A stretch of DNA of 64,000 bases, from contig OZ316892.1 of NCBI GenBank assembly GCA_973895155.1, positions 27,900,001 to 27,964,000 of the forward strand, in the 5' to 3' direction. The stretch is from Marsupella aquatica (taxonomy: Eukaryota > Marchantiophyta). The stretch's first letter is position 1. Each line of letters starts with the position of its first letter. Positions 1 to 13,901 of the stretch are shown one piece after another. A program made the translations under genes and the position numbers. The notes under the pieces were generated by a model, which saw only the letters and a program-made list of their open reading frames with translations, was not told where the DNA came from and did not search any database.

Positions 1-419
1 AGATTCGCGCGTACTATAAACCTTCCCAGTTCAAGATTACCATTATTCCCACCTGTCATCATGTCCGTTTTCGGTCGTCCTTAATCATGAATGAGCCATA
101 GTTTAGGAAGTTGAGAAAGTCGAGACTTGATAAGAAGTCCTGAAAAGATATCATGATAAGGGAACTAAAGGATGTGACTCTGGTGAATAGGGACTCCTTG
201 AAATGGCTCATGCATTTGTTGTATGAAAAACTCGACAAGAATAATGATGTTACCGATTTATTAATGAAAACATCGGAAACTGAAAGAATTTTCATCATCA
301 AACTGAGGACGAGGGGAGCTTTACACATCCATGAGTAAGACTTCGTCCACTCTACGTCGACAAAAAATTCCCAAGTTGAAGACTAGTTTACAGGACACCA
401 ACGATGAAGAATCCATATC
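1..419. other. 3' flank of the Tousled-like kinase gene; no gene seen
   Basis: AT-rich sequence downstream of the kinase stop codon, which lies on the minus strand at 420-422. It probably holds the 3' UTR. The short open frames here have no recognisable domain and look like chance frames. Confidence 0.5.
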
Positions 420-3400
420 TCATGGTTTTCGCTTTATATATGACAGATATGGGTCAAGAGCAGCAGTCAAAACATCGGGTCTCTCTGCTTGAGAGTATGT
501 GAGACATCTCCTGATGAAATCCTGTACACACAAATGGCATGCTAAGACGATTGAAAAATAAATTCAAAATGAATCAGAACTCAGTAACAAACCAGTGCCA
601 GATGCAAGAGAACTATGACCCCCCACAAGGTACTTGCTAAGCTGGCTTGTACAATGCGACACATCTCAGAAAGTAGGGCCGAAATTTACCTTTGCTTCCG
701 AAGAAACTGATGGCCGGGCAGGGAATTCCACCTTGTTTGCCTTCACTATCGTATCTTCACGAAGTATTCTTTCTTGGGATTGCTCATGCCCGAAGGGACG
801 TCTACCAAAGAGCATCTGGTAGAAGAGTACTCCAGCCGACCACACATCCACCTGGCAAATTACAAAGTTTTCTCATAAAATCATCAGCAGCATGAAGGGT
901 TCACTTTTCACGAATATGAGAAGCGCTACGAAAACCTGCTCATGCTACATACATCTGATCTGTGCTTATATCAACTTCAATTAATACTACAGACATCGCG
1001 GAAGGACGAGACACACCACAAGTTGATCTGCGGTTTGACACACCATTTAAGGAAAACAAAGGTTCTTATCAGTTATTGCTTGTTGAGTTATCTGGTATCA
1101 TGTTACACAGGTCTACAAGTGAAGCGGTTTCTCTGTAAGGGGGAAACAAGGAACTACCTTAGAAGATATTAAAGGCGTTCTGTTCACTTCAAAGCACTCT
1201 GGAGGAAGATACCTGGAACACATTCAAGCGCTGTCAGAAATGCATATTCATGATCTTACATTATGTCATATGGGATGCCCATAATATTGAATGAAAGTCT
1301 GAACATGCATGAATCCTTTCCCTAGCCCAGAACTCAACAATACAGGTTCTAAACAGCACATCCTTTGGCAGCTGAAACGACAGCTTGGATTCCACAGAAT
1401 AGTAAGAAGCTTGTGTCCCAACATATAAATCGTCCATAGATAGTCAGAAATGAACATATTGGATAAAAACATGACTTACCAGTAAGTTCCAGCACCTTGA
1501 GATGTCAGTTCCATGCCTTGAGAACCAACTTCGTCCTCCACAATCTTGCTGAGCCCGAAGTCGGTCATCTTTGCAACTCCAACCTCATCAAACAGGACAT
1601 TGCCTGGCTTAAGATCATAGTGTATAATTCGCTGTGTTCTTCTGTTCAGGTAAACCAGGCCTGAAAAAATCTGGATCAAAATGCTCCGGGCGTCCCTTTC
1701 AGATAAGCAGGGGCTTGCTTTCAGTACCACATCGAGGTCTTTTCCTGTGAGATGGCCGATTCATGATCACGATGTCAATCACAATGTCGCCATAAAGACC
1801 TGCAGGTCATCTGTGAGCTCTAACTGCGGATACCGTAGCTGCCAATAGATGATTTGCAGAATTTATATTGAAAACCGAAAAAGGAACATGAAAAGGTAGA
1901 CCTTGAAAAGAGAATTCATTTCTTAATTACACTTTCAAAAAAATGTGGATAATGAAGAAGGCCAAATTAACGTAAAAACAAGAATTAAGGACCACTAGAC
2001 ATACCACTGCAGTATTCGAGCACTGTACAGAACGTGTTGTGATCAATCTCAAAAATATCCCAAAGGCGTACGATGTGACTATGTACAAGGCTCTTGTGAA
2101 TATTGTATTCTCGAATAGCATGTCTTACATAGCTCCTCTTTTTCTCTTCACTCCATTGTGCATTAAGGCCATGTAACTTACAGGCCACATACTTGTAATC
2201 CACCAAATCATAAGCCTGCTCACATTCTTCCCACATACACCTTTTAGCTTTGTAAAAGAAATCTAGCGATCAAACAAACAACATAAAATATATTGAGACA
2301 ATTCTCGGTATAAAAAAGGAAGTAAATGTCCACTAAGCGCATTCATAAGCTGACAGGACATTTGTAAGCTAGCAGTTCAGTGAAATCTCAAAGCAAATGC
2401 TATTAGGAGATTACCTTATAGACCTCACTGAACCCGCCCTTTCCGAGTAGATTCAATAATGCATATCGATTATGCAATATTGGGAAGTGATTAAAACGTG
2501 ACCCATCTTCATCTCTAATTCTCTTCATCTCCCGTATATGACCTGCTTTCTCATGCTCATATCTGTCCTTGTCTCTTAACGTCGCTTCGTCTTCCTGACC
2601 CACAGTGAAGGACAAACAGCAGCGAATGAAACACAATCCGTCTGCGTCCAAGGACATCTTGATAGTCTAACCGGGCACAATGAAGTCCAAGGATCACATT
2701 GGCATTTGTTGCATTCGTGGAATCACCATCAAGTACGTTGTCAGTTGGAGAAACCATTGACATCCAGCACGCAAACAACCAATAATGTCTTGGGATGTTC
2801 TTGACTGGTATTCTGACCCGGTTTTCTTGATGTGTCAATAATGCTAAAGCCTCAGAAGAAATCTCACCCTTTTGACAGCGAGGAGACGGGTGCGAAACAC
2901 TTCCTCCATGGCTAAAAACTCTTCTTCGGACATACCAGGCTCGCCACCATTTCCGTCCAGTTTATCTGCATACTCCACCAGTCCATTGCTATTAAGCACA
3001 AGACATAAACTTTGAAACCTGTCATGAAAAACAAGCACGATGAATTCCAGAAGGGATTCGGGCACTGTCTGGCTGTGCTCGTGAATGGGACGTTTTTTTA
3101 ACTCATCCGAAAGACAAATCATCCGGCCAGGTTTCCGTTTCCAACAAGAAGTTAAGACGCATACTACCAAAGTTCCACGAGGACGATTTGAACCTGGGAT
3201 GCATCCTTGGTTTTGGAAGGAATCAAACACTAGCTTCAAGTCTCACTTGCATACGAGGTGCAGAAAACCATACCATTCTGCCGTCTCTTCAGCAATTTCC
3301 GATGCTTATCAATAGATGCCCTTTGCTCCATTAACGCTCTCTGAGACAAAAAAACGGTCCGGGCATGTGGTTAGTGCACAGCTTCTAACAGAAACGGGTC

Positions 3401-6400
3401 ACGGGTTAGGCACGCCTTTTATATACAAACGAGGCTATCACAACAACACATTTGCAACCTTCCAAGGCTCTATGTCTTGGAACCCTCCACAAACAGAATG
3501 AGAGGTCGACATGGCAAGTGTTAACGTACAAGCCGAGCTTGTATGTCCTTCAGTGCTTGGCCATCCTCCCAGACTTCTGATATCACTGTCCCTGCCCTGG
3601 CATAAGATAAGCGATAAGCACGCCTCCACAAATCAGGAAGCGCATAGAATTCACTGCATTTCAGAAAGTTGAAACGAGGACAGCTGGATGTATTACTACA
3701 TTGATGCACGTTCTCACAGACCTTAAAAACAAAAGTAGCACAAGGAACGAACCTCATTACACCGACACCACCAAGCCGACTTATATCTTGTTGAATCTTC
3801 AGTCTTGATTCTTGCCTCTCACTCCTAGCTACTGAGATTAATAAGTCAGATACCACCTTCAACCTCTGAAATAGAAGCACGGAACGAAAATAGTATCTTA
3901 GTACCTCGGGTCAAATAGTAGGGTATCTTAGTCCCTCGGGTCAAATAGGAACCACGATCGAGAGGCAGGTATAGCAGAAGCAACCGCTGGCCCTAGGAAT
4001 GGGTTTATATGACACTGTTGAACGAGCGAGTGTCTGCAAGGCTAATCTGGAGGCGATACAGAATTGATAATTAAGCCTTTCATAGTCTACGACGTCATCC
4101 AATTACTTGAAACACACCAATACAGCGCCGAGAAATCTGTACGTTTTAATTGTGAGATAAAAGAAGAATTGATTATTAAAAGGTGCAGAGCGAGCAACCT
4201 GCTGTTCTCGTAGCTTTTCCTGCTCTCTTACATCTTTCAACTCCTGCATCCAGATTGAAGAGGAGATCCGATTTTGTGTAAGTTGTACACGTGAAAACGC
4301 TAACTTAACACGCCTTGCTTGGCAATGTATGCATCGATTCTATTAACTTGAACGAAGTCAAGAGCTTAACAGGTCCTATGCCCAAAACTTTGGAAACGAG
4401 CTTAATCTTCGTTTCATGATAGAATGATGCAGAATAAGTACGAAGACACGTGAACACCTAGAACTGTTGAAAACTCAGTTAAGTACGGAAGGTTTTCCAG
4501 AGCTGAAATGCATATAGAGTTTTTTAAAAGGCTTCTCGAGATGGCTTCTGTCAAATTCTTATCATGGAAGGAAATCAAAAGGCAACGAAGATCACACTTT
4601 CTCAAGCTGCTGACAGCTCTGTTGAGCCTCAACAGTTTCTTGGCGTACTCTTGCTACTTCTTCTTCATAAGTGGCAGTGCTCATCCTCAATGCAGCAATC
4701 TCTTCCTGAAAGAATATTCATCACAGAACGAGAGAGCTACTTAACCCCTGGTAGACGAGCGATTACGAAGGATGATAAATAACATTTAAGAAGAGAAGAA
4801 ACTAATGACTTGGATAAGGAGTACACTCAAACAGACCTGCAATTGTGCTCTTTGCTCCTCGTCCAGTCCCTTCTTGGAGGCCACTGGTTCCTGAGACGCT
4901 AACAACAAACAATGGCTGTCAATTTCAACTCAAATTTGCATTCTGACGCAAGGTCAATTACGTCCCCTGAAAACCTTACCACACAAGGAATGATCGTCGA
5001 TGTACAACAACTCAGAATGGGTGTTAGACTTCGGTGTGCACTACTTATTGACCTTGGTCACGTGGCAGAGTGTTGCCTGCTTTTCAATCAAACATTCCGT
5101 AAACTCTGGCGGTGTGCAGCAAGTTAAACGTGCCCTTTTTTAATTTATGAGAACTGTAGTAAAGTAGAAACTGCTGTATCCATCCCAAAGACGAAGATTT
5201 GTAGAGTCAATGGCTCTAGAGGCTGGTCATTAGGTGATCTAATTAAAGTATTTTTTAACTGATAGTCTCAGATCCTTTCACCTGTCTAGGATTTCTCACC
5301 TCTGTCATTCGGCCGTCATCACAAGTTGAGGGCACATCACTCCCAAGTCCTAGGTCAGCATCCGCCTTCAAGATAAACCAATAAGGAGAACAAGTCTGAA
5401 CAGAAAGCCCCAAGAGCTCCTGACTCACAGAGATGGTCCTTAGATGCACACTATGATTGGTGAAGGTATAACAGTAGCCTAATGAGGAAGTAAATACCCA
5501 TGGCCCCAAAAGAAACGATTGTTTGGGAAGATATCCGGCTACGAAGAAGAATTTATGGAAGTCCTTTGCTTTAGTTCTTCCCAGAAGGTCTCTTAAGATT
5601 AGTCGACGTTAAAAATAATTCATTCGACTCGCTGATCATCAATCCAGGCTTTTGCTCTTTACAAAATATCTTCTGTAACGTTCCTTTTGCAATAGCTCAT
5701 TGTAAACTGCTCCCAACTCTAGGAAATCTGAATCCATCTAGTATAGTCCCTCAATTGACATACTGTGTGATCTAAAGTATGAGTCTTGAGATTGTAATGC
5801 AAGCTTTTGCATTGCAAGTACAGCATTCGCCCAGGAGGTTCTGATTTCGTGCTCAGGAAGGAATCGTAGTCACACGTGGTGACTCTAACATCTTAGAGTG
5901 AACTTCGGTACGCAATATATGCCTTTGCCAGTCTTGAAGTAGTCAAGCGACAAAATGCCATCTTGATACACTAGATCACCCTTAAGTTCCTCAGAGTTTA
6001 TTTGGTTGAATCATAGTTTCTTAGAGATGAGCCCTTCACATGGTAACAGCAGCTCAGGAACAGCAAACGAACGCTAGTTTCTCAAACATCCGCGTGCTTG
6101 AACTCTGTACGTCTGTCGTCAAATTGGTTTTCAAGTAAACACGCAGATATTCCAACACAACAACGTAGTCGATACGACATCGTACAATATCAGGAGTTGA
6201 GATTTAAGCTTAAGGCACCTAATAAGAGAACAGACCTTGACTTTGGGGGCCCGAGCTTTGGTTTGCCCACCACCACGACCGCGGCCTCTCCCATTCCTCT
6301 TCCCACGACTGTCATCTCGGTCCCCGATATCAGGTGGGTCGCCAACCTCGTCACCGCTTCGCCTCCCATTTAAAACCTCCTGAATAAGTAGCAAATTTAG

Positions 6401-7687
6401 TATGTGACGGATTAAATGCCAAGGAAATTTCTCCCAGGGTAGTATCTAAAGAAGCTTACTCTTGCCTGGAATTTCGAGATCTGGAACTTGTACCACACAA
6501 GTCCAATTAATAAAGCGTGAGTCAACACTCCAATCCCAACTTTCTGCCCTTGCACGACAAGATCGTCAAGATCCGAATGCAAGAGGAAAACCAGCTATTG
6601 GAATGATCTCTACGCAATGGGAGCAGCTCAGTTTTGTCAAGGAGATTGTACAAAAGCCACGTTACATTTCAAACCCCCTGATAGGAAATTAAATTCCTGG
6701 GGTTTAAGAGAAACGTCAACTCAAAATTCTACGGTTCACTCTGCTACATTCCACTCCTTTGGCTTCCAGTGTACCATCCGGAAACTCTGCATGCTTGAGA
6801 GTGCCCAAAGACTGTGAAGACAACGATAAAAGCGCAAGGTGCTCGTGCACAAGTAAATAAGCGCTTCAAATTTAGGAGAATGTGACTGCACTGTTTTCGC
6901 TTTGAAGAAGGGTTGGTGGCCGGTAGTTTCTCTGCTTTCTAGGATCCCATGGTTCTTGAGGTTTAATCGCACCAACAAACGTTATAATAAGAGTATATCT
7001 CTAAGACCATAACGGGGGGCCGAAACTGACCTCAGATAGGAATGTGGAGTTGTCTGCTCCGTCTACTGTAAGCTTCCGCTTCTTGAGATTCGGTTGCAAA
7101 AGGAACCCACCACACTCCTGCGAAGTGGATTTTGTTCAGAAACTTCATGAGATCAACACTGCGAGGTTAATCATTCCAAGACGCGAATATAATCTGCTTT
7201 GCCCAGAAGCTAAAGGAGATAAGTTAATCATTCCAAACGACCGACAACTAGCGTAATGTGCTTTGTCCAGAAGATCACTGAGACAAGGTCGGTGAGGTAC
7301 ATTATCCTAAAAGGTCAAACAGGAACATAATCCAATACAATTGCGTACATTTAAAACTGCTGCCTATAGCGAGAAAAAGCTTGCAATTAGGAGACGCGTC
7401 AGTGAAAATTTTGACGGCAAGCATTCTACTCAAACGAGAGAGATGACGCAACATACCTCATCCTCCGAGTCTGTCGATGATGAACTTTGCAATGCTTGGT
7501 TAGCTGAGGGAGTGACAGAGGACGTAGGGAATCCACCTTGCCGAAACGACTCGGACGCAGGCTGTTGCTGAGAGGATGATTTTCCCACCATTCGGGCTTC
7601 CAGCTTGGCTAACTTGAGCGGCAACCCCGGATCGGATGGATTGGAATTTGATTTGGTGGAAAGGTGGAGAAGAACATCGTCATGCAT
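420..7687 (-). CDS. TSL: Tousled-like serine/threonine protein kinase (TLK), at least 12 reconstructed coding blocks
   Basis: Nuclear Ser/Thr kinase; in plants and animals TLKs phosphorylate the histone chaperone ASF1 and act in chromatin assembly during replication. Exons, in transcript order: 7687-7457, 6379-6236, 5365-5300, 4890-4837, 4705-4598, 4243-4199, 3865-3753, 3596-3530, 3340-3274, 2965-2868, 2594-2415, 2215-2005, 1744-1480, 1212-1158, 851-690, 521-420. All junctions are GT-AG and phases match, giving about 655 residues (Arabidopsis TOUSLED is close to 690). The N-terminus has the plant-TSL-like [12 protein letters not shown] stretch and a GRGRGRGGG basic patch; the middle is coiled coil ([23 protein letters not shown]). 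The kinase domain shows the glycine loop [10 protein letters not shown], catalytic HYDLKPGN (HYD instead of HRD, as in TSL), DFG and PPE. It ends at SYIKRKP. ATG 7687 is chosen because it gives the TSL-like start; an in-frame ATG at 7732 is possible. The two small exons at 5365-5300 and 4890-4837 are least certain, and one short exon may be missing. Confidence 0.93.
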
Positions 7688-9000
7688 ATTTGATGAATCC
7701 AGTTTTGTAGCGTTTCCAGTTCCCCACCCCAACCTTGCCAGGGTGAATAATCTTCACAAATTGTAAAGCACTTTCAGTGTCCCGATTGAAACCTAATCAC
7801 TGCTGGTACGAAACATAACCATAATGTCTCAACTCATTTCCATGCGCCAGGTAATCCTCCAAACCCAGCTGATCATGCACAACTCCTGGACACTGGAAAA
7901 CCATCATCCATGCCTCAATTGTGGCGCATTGTCACGGCGGCAGTCAGAGACGACCAAACCCCTACATTGGTCACAAAATGAGCCGAATAGGAGAAAGGCG
8001 GGTTAGGTCTTCACCACACATCTGTTGAAACAGACACAAAAACCCCAGCAAGGACCTTATCGATGCCGGACCCTCTCCCTTAAGTAGATGCGGCCACCGC
8101 CACCATCACCACCCCAAGTCCAGATTTCTTGCTGGTAATCCACTGCAATCGTTGTAGATATTCAAAGCCTAGAGCGATTTTCCCTCCTCCGGAAGTCCTC
8201 CCCTCCTGCATTTTAGTAGCCCTACACGAGCAGTTCCTCCGCATCAGACGAAGAGGAGAGACAAAAAGGCTCAACACAAAGAGAAAACGTCGAAATCTCC
8301 GAATGCCTACAACGGAAGGTTCCGTCCAACGACAACAACAACAGTAGTTGCCGGAATTCGGAGTACAAAAACCATATGATCGACAATTTTTGGAAGGCGA
8401 TTGCCACAACAGATTGCCACTTTCCGAAAGAAACTCGAATCAATCTCGCATTGCTCTACTCTTGGGAATGGCTACACTGTTCTACGTGGCCTCGATCTCA
8501 GACCAAAAACCAATTTACAAACACGCATCACAACAAGATCTTCCTCCACAGGCGATGAAAAGGAGAGCTAACAAAATTAGAAAAACGACTGAACGCAGAA
8601 CAAGAACTGGAGGTCGATGTGGACTGTGAAATACCTGAGGAGTGGCGTGTACATAGATTCTCCGAGTAGACGATTTCGACTTGGAGCAGGACTCTCTCTC
8701 TCTCCCCGTTTCGCTCAATCCTCTCAATCCTCCAGAGCCACCCTAAACCTCTGAAGTTGAGCAGCCATGGAAACCATTCCTTTCAACAGAAGGTGATCAA
8801 ACCACTATTTCTTTGTATTTTTCAAAAAGAGGGCGAATCACTATATTCCTCTCTATTTGAAAAGCAAATTGTCATACTGGGGTTGGGGATTTTGAGAGCA
8901 ACTGAAAATTAAAATGATGGTCCCAAAACAACTAAAGGGTGGAAGGAGGCTTGAAGGAGGGCCATTGCCTTCTTTATGTTCCGTCGGCGAGTGATGGCCA
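7688..9000 (-). promoter_or_regulatory. 5' UTR and presumed promoter region of the TLK gene
   Basis: Sequence upstream of the TLK start codon. Read on the minus strand it has pyrimidine/purine-rich stretches near 8690-8710 (GAGAGAGAG) of the kind often seen in plant 5' UTRs. No TATA box could be assigned with confidence. Several short frames here lack domains and are treated as non-coding. Confidence 0.3.
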
Positions 9001-11951
9001 TCCATGTGTCTGAGATCGGTGAATCGCAGCTGTCCAAAGAGAATGGCCATTTTTAATAGTACGGCCCGCGGATGGGGATAGGAATCTCCCATTTGCAAGG
9101 GTCTTTTGCTAAAAGGGTCTCAGGCCTGGCATTCCCATGGGAATCCTCTAAAAATAAAGGTTTAGCTCTACTGAGGGGGGCTTTACAAGATGTCAGGGCC
9201 GTTGTATTAATTATTTATTCTAAGATGAAATGTGGACCCTATAATGAATGGAAACGTATGTAGTTGGCTTTACACTAACTCCAGGGCCCATCCTAGCCAT
9301 ACTGCAGAGCATTTCTATTTAGTCTAGAATTTTAGACCACCACCATAGGTGGTGCAAACATCTCCAAACTATGGCTACTTCATTCAAGGGATTTGCATGT
9401 ATTGAACTTCACTGAAAAGATATTTGCTCTGGAGTTTAAACAAGAAGTGATGCTCCAGTTTGCTAGGTGGAAAACAAAATCACATTTGCCCATGATACAT
9501 TGTAAAGCCACCCTAAGGTTGTCCAGCACAACCCTATACAATCACATAGTCATAATTGACAGAAGCAAGTTCTAGTATGACCTGTCTGCATATATATAGT
9601 GTGTATCCAAGGGCAGGGTTGTTCAGAATATTTGAGGTATGCAATAAAGACCAGGGTGAAATGAAGGATGATCATTGCTATCAAGCTCCCCAAACAAGTA
9701 ACTGTAAATTCTTTTCGCGGACACACATTCTGTCATGAAACTCTGGTTGAGGTTGGGGGCAAAGTTGTCTCATTTTGCTCGAGTAGAACTGCCTGTGACT
9801 TGACAGACGATGAGATATGGCAGCTCCAAATGCAGCGCCTCAGGTACTCCTGGTTAAGGTTGCAGCGAGTGCACCAGGTGAGGGGATCAGTGGGTGGTGA
9901 TTTTGGGAGACTCCAGTGCTGGGTCGCAGGAATCCTTGAAAGTTCTGACTTCGAGCAAAGCACATCCCGAAGCACAACTGGCAGTCTCTGCTCCTAATTT
10001 GATTCTCAGTAATTCAACTGAGAAACTCTAAACTCACCCTGTATTTGTGCCTAAATAGTCATTTAGGCACATTATGGAAACTCTATCATTGCTAGATTTT
10101 TGGGAATTTAAGCCCTCCTGGTATCCTGTTTGTATCTTGGATTATCAGAACCTCATTAAATGCATGGTGAACAACCTGGACAGGCTGTTGAGGGCATTCA
10201 CAGTTCCAGAATGCCTTCTAGGTTAGTTTTAACAAAAACCAAAAACTCAATTTAAAAAGTCTGTCTTGTGCTTAAAACCACACAGTGCCTGAGGTATCTC
10301 CCCAAATAAACGTGAGTTGCATGGTAAGCACAATCATGAAAACACAATAATTACAAACTTTGATGAATCAATAATTAGACCAGTAAAATTAGAAACATTT
10401 TCTATCCAGTGGTCTGTAATCCTCATGAAGGTCTCCAGTTCTAACACTAGACTAACAATTTTTTAGGCTTAATTTAGTAAAATGAGCATACAGAACCGCA
10501 CTATAATGTGGGCCTGACTCCATGTAAAGGCACTCTTACTCACTTGAGCTGATCAATGTGTAATTTTCTTCCCCTTGTTGAGAACACCTTACCTGCACAA
10601 AATGTTGAGTTAAAAAAACAATTATTTATTTTTGGATTTGTTCTGTGAAGGTTTTATCTTTTCTTTGTAAAAGATGGAGAGAGTGAAGCTTCCTATTACT
10701 ATCATGGGCAGGTATCAAACTACAGGCCTCTTCCACCCGGCCAGGTTTCTTAGCATTACTCTATGTTGTCAACTCTCTCACAATTACTCAATATGATCTC
10801 ATTTTGTGATACTTGCTTTGTGCCAGCTTCTTTTCTCTTTGTCATGTGTGATGAGCCCAGCCATTATGTATCCCCTAAAACCCACATAATGTCCACAACA
10901 AATATAGTCACAAAAAGAAAATACTCATTCAATTTGCTATAGGATGAACTAAAGCTCCACGAGTCCATTTGCAGAAGCATACAATGACTCAAAAATTTGA
11001 CTTAACTCACTCAATTTTGTTACAATTATGCCACGGCTGCTGAGTAAAATATTTGAATATTGAGTGCATGATTGGAGAATCACAAGGCAGCATAGGGTAT
11101 ACAACTAAGAATCAGAGTGTCAATAGCCACCCTTGAATGTTGTATGCTGACTTTTTGGATGTAATTCAATGAGTTTTTTCAAGGCAAAAAGAGTGTTAAT
11201 AGCACATCCGGGAGGCCCAGGGATGGGATATGGCCAGACAATCGATGCAAGCCTCAAGACAATTTTAGGATAGAGCGCCCCAATTGGAAAGCATTATAAG
11301 ACAGTAGCCGAATAAAGATGTGTCAGTCAATGTATGTCCAATTCTGTAAATAAAGCCTGATTTGTTTTCAGAAATTAATTTGACATTGTCGTCATCTAAT
11401 GTTTCAGTGCCCTTGTGGTCAACTATTTTGAATATTGCAATCATGCTTTTGTGTGGTACTTTTCTACTCAGATTGTTCTATTTCATAACTTTCATAGGCC
11501 TCTAAATAGTGCTTTCATAAGCCCATATATAGTGTGACGCAACATGTGCCTGTGTAACTACTATAGTGTGATTCGTGATACAAAATGTTTTGCACGCAAA
11601 TTAGTGTGAATCAGAGCAATTCTTCACTCACATTAATTGCTAGCTGTAGACAGTGTCATACTTCTAGGCTGAAAGAACTACAATGAAGTTTAGAGGTGCA
11701 CACTCTGGGAAAAGCATCTGGGGTGCACTAAACAGGGGTTTGCACTTATCAATAAAAGTGCACCTTCCCTCAGTGAGCAATCTCTTGAATTGGGACCTAA
11801 ATTGTACATCTCTGCCTTGACATTGTCATATATAGTTCATGAATTTTCGACCATTTGTGCTCAATGTAGAATAGTTTAGGGTCAAAAAACTCAAACACAA
11901 TTCCAATATTCACACACAACGCTTGGATGTTGTGTTAAACTCGGGCCGGGG
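9001..11951. other. AT-rich intergenic DNA, no gene recognised
   Basis: About 3 kb with no frame above 110 codons and no recognisable motif. The longest plus-strand frame (9668-9997) shows no known domain and has no supporting splice context. It may contain old transposon debris, but nothing can be named. Confidence 0.4.
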
Positions 11952-12263
11952 GGGGTCACTATATGGAGGGCCATACATCGCATGCAATGTTTTAGGGTTT
12001 GACCCCCTAACTTATAAGTGGATTTTCCTTGCAAACCCTATTTTTGTTGAAAATTTGGCATTTTTTACTAAAAAAAAAACCCTACAAACTTTAAAGAAAA
12101 TATTTTTTACAATTAAAATAGGCCTACTTTAAAGTTGACCAGTCAATAAAACATGTCGTGTGTATTTTTCCACAAAACTTTGGAAGTTTTTTGTCACACC
12201 CATTTAAATAAATAGGTCTATACTTTGTCGCACGTGATGTGCCACTTCTGTGGAAGTGACCCC
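11952..12263. mobile_element. possible small non-autonomous element with 9-bp terminal inverted repeats
   Basis: A 312-bp segment begins with GGGGTCACT (11952-11960) and ends with its reverse complement AGTGACCCC (12255-12263). The interior is AT-rich and non-coding. A related stretch (CACTTCCACA followed by a CATCACATGCAAC-like segment) occurs at about 18270-18303, which suggests a dispersed family. The inverted repeat does not extend inward and no clear target duplication flanks it, so this is tentative. Confidence 0.25.
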
Positions 12264-12929
12264 TCCAAGGTGCTAGAAAGACATTGTTTGAGTTCAAATG
12301 TGCTTTTTGTCTTGGGACCCCCAAAAATCTATTTTTGAACACAACTCGCGGGCGCTGTGTTCGAGGGAAGGCGGGTAATGGCGGTTTAAACCACAACTAT
12401 CTCTTCAAGAGCTACATGTTACCTAGAAACAAGAAATTTTCCCTGCAATCCTGGAATGTGGAAAAAGGGAGTCAGGAGACTTGGACACTTCCCCTTATAT
12501 GGAAACTAAAGCCCATATGGACATCACTTTGTCTATGAAGCCCAGATGGATTGGCAAAGCTTGGATGTACTTGCTCAGAACATTTAAACTGACTCAGATA
12601 ACATTGTCTACACTTTTGACTGAAATGTGACCTGTAAACAATCTCCTTACCATTTACAGCCGGTAATTTCCTTGGTAGCTTGACAACTTGACTACCTTGA
12701 ACCTGAAAGACCACAAGACATCATGCCATTACTCAAGATTACCATGGCGTCTTGACTACTTTCTCCCCCGAGGTAGTCAAAGTTGTCAACAATGATCCAC
12801 GACTGGTTCTTTTTTCTTTTTGGTGTAAAAATGATGTTCACTTTACTTTATGCATTCCATGGGTATGGGAAGGGACAATGTCTTGGTCCATCCGGGCTTT
12901 TGTTTCCCTTATATATGGGTAGTTGTGTT
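12264..12929. other. intergenic, no gene seen
   Basis: No recognisable coding sequence. The frames at 12284-12538 (plus) and 12472-12714 (minus) overlap each other on opposite strands and carry no known motif. Confidence 0.4.
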
Positions 12930-13812
12930 TTAAGAAAAAGGGGAAAACATGACTCCTTGCAATTATACAGGAATTACACTAATGGAGTTTGCACTAACAG
13001 ATTTTGCACTTAGAGAGCTACTTCACTCAAACTAAGGGGCACTCACTTACCCGCAGGTACTGACAAAAAAGCTAGTGAGGCTCTGGCTTTGGCTAGCAGG
13101 CTCTGGCCAGGACTCTGCAACCTAGCCACCGGGCATCCTAGGAGACAATGAACTGCCCTAGCTTTGGCTTTTCTGCCTTTTATATGGCTAGTGGACGTTT
13201 AAACCACACCTACCCCTATAAATGTTAGATATTGCTCTAGTCTTGTGACTCATGAGCTAACTACAGTTAGGCTAACTCGGGTTAGGACTTAGTTAATGTT
13301 AGCGGTAGTGCTGTTGTGTATATAGCCAAGGCTGATGCCAGACCCTGGTGGAACTTAGGCTCATTGTTACGGAGCTAGTTGAGAGATAGGGAGAGCTTGT
13401 GCTGTGGATGCTTGGTATGGCCGGTCGGCCTAGAGTGCAGTAAAGCTCTTGTGTGTTCCCGTGGATGTAACCTCATGTGGAGGTGAACCAAGTATCTTTC
13501 TATGTCGACTATTGTGCGTTGGATGGTTCATGGACTTGCCGTTACGAATGTCGTCTATGTTCAACAATAAAGGGCTACAGGTAACCCATAACTCTCATTG
13601 TAAAGAGCACAGGTTCAAAAATGGGCTTTGAGCTCCACAAAAGGTGCTGACTGCAAAACCATTATTTGACAAGTATTACACAAAAGGTGCTAATGTTCCA
13701 CCTTTTATGGTGAGTAGTGAGACATGAAATGAGGCTTTTATAGTGCCAGGTGTGGTTTAAGAAAAAAGGGTTTACACTCATGGAGTTTGCACTTAGAGAG
13801 CTACTTCACTCG
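12930..13812. repeat. direct repeats flanking about 0.7 kb (possible transposon remnant)
   Basis: The block at about 12930-13026 and the block at about 13752-13812 share a run of similar sequence: a TTTAAGAAAAA-GGG tract, TGGAGTTTGCAC and ACTTAGAGAGCTACTTCACTC. They are in the same orientation about 0.8 kb apart and enclose the LTR-like fragment at 13380-13580. They may be ends or target-derived duplicates of an older insertion. No coding remnant lies between them. Confidence 0.35.
13380..13585 (+). repeat. fragment of a dispersed LTR-like repeat (family C, copy 1)
   Basis: This stretch is clearly similar to 25990-26195 and, in its first part, to 61883-61951. Shared landmarks are GGAGAGCTTGTGC, CCTAGAGTGCAGTAAA, CTCTTGTGTGT, GGTGAACCAA and GTTGGATG.TTCATGGAC. 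The GTGAACC...TTCATGGAC portion resembles the 3' part of plant copia-type LTRs, but no coding region is attached. Confidence 0.5.
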
Positions 13813-13901
13813 AGAACGAACAAAGGGGCAACAATTGCTTCGGTACACTTCTCCAATTGCTTTTGACAAACACAAATCATTCTCCTTCCTTACACTGCAC
13901 T

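Noticed and set aside
9668-9997. 109-codon plus-strand frame as a small gene
   Set aside because: No recognisable motif, no splice partners, and an overlapping frame of similar length on the other strand.
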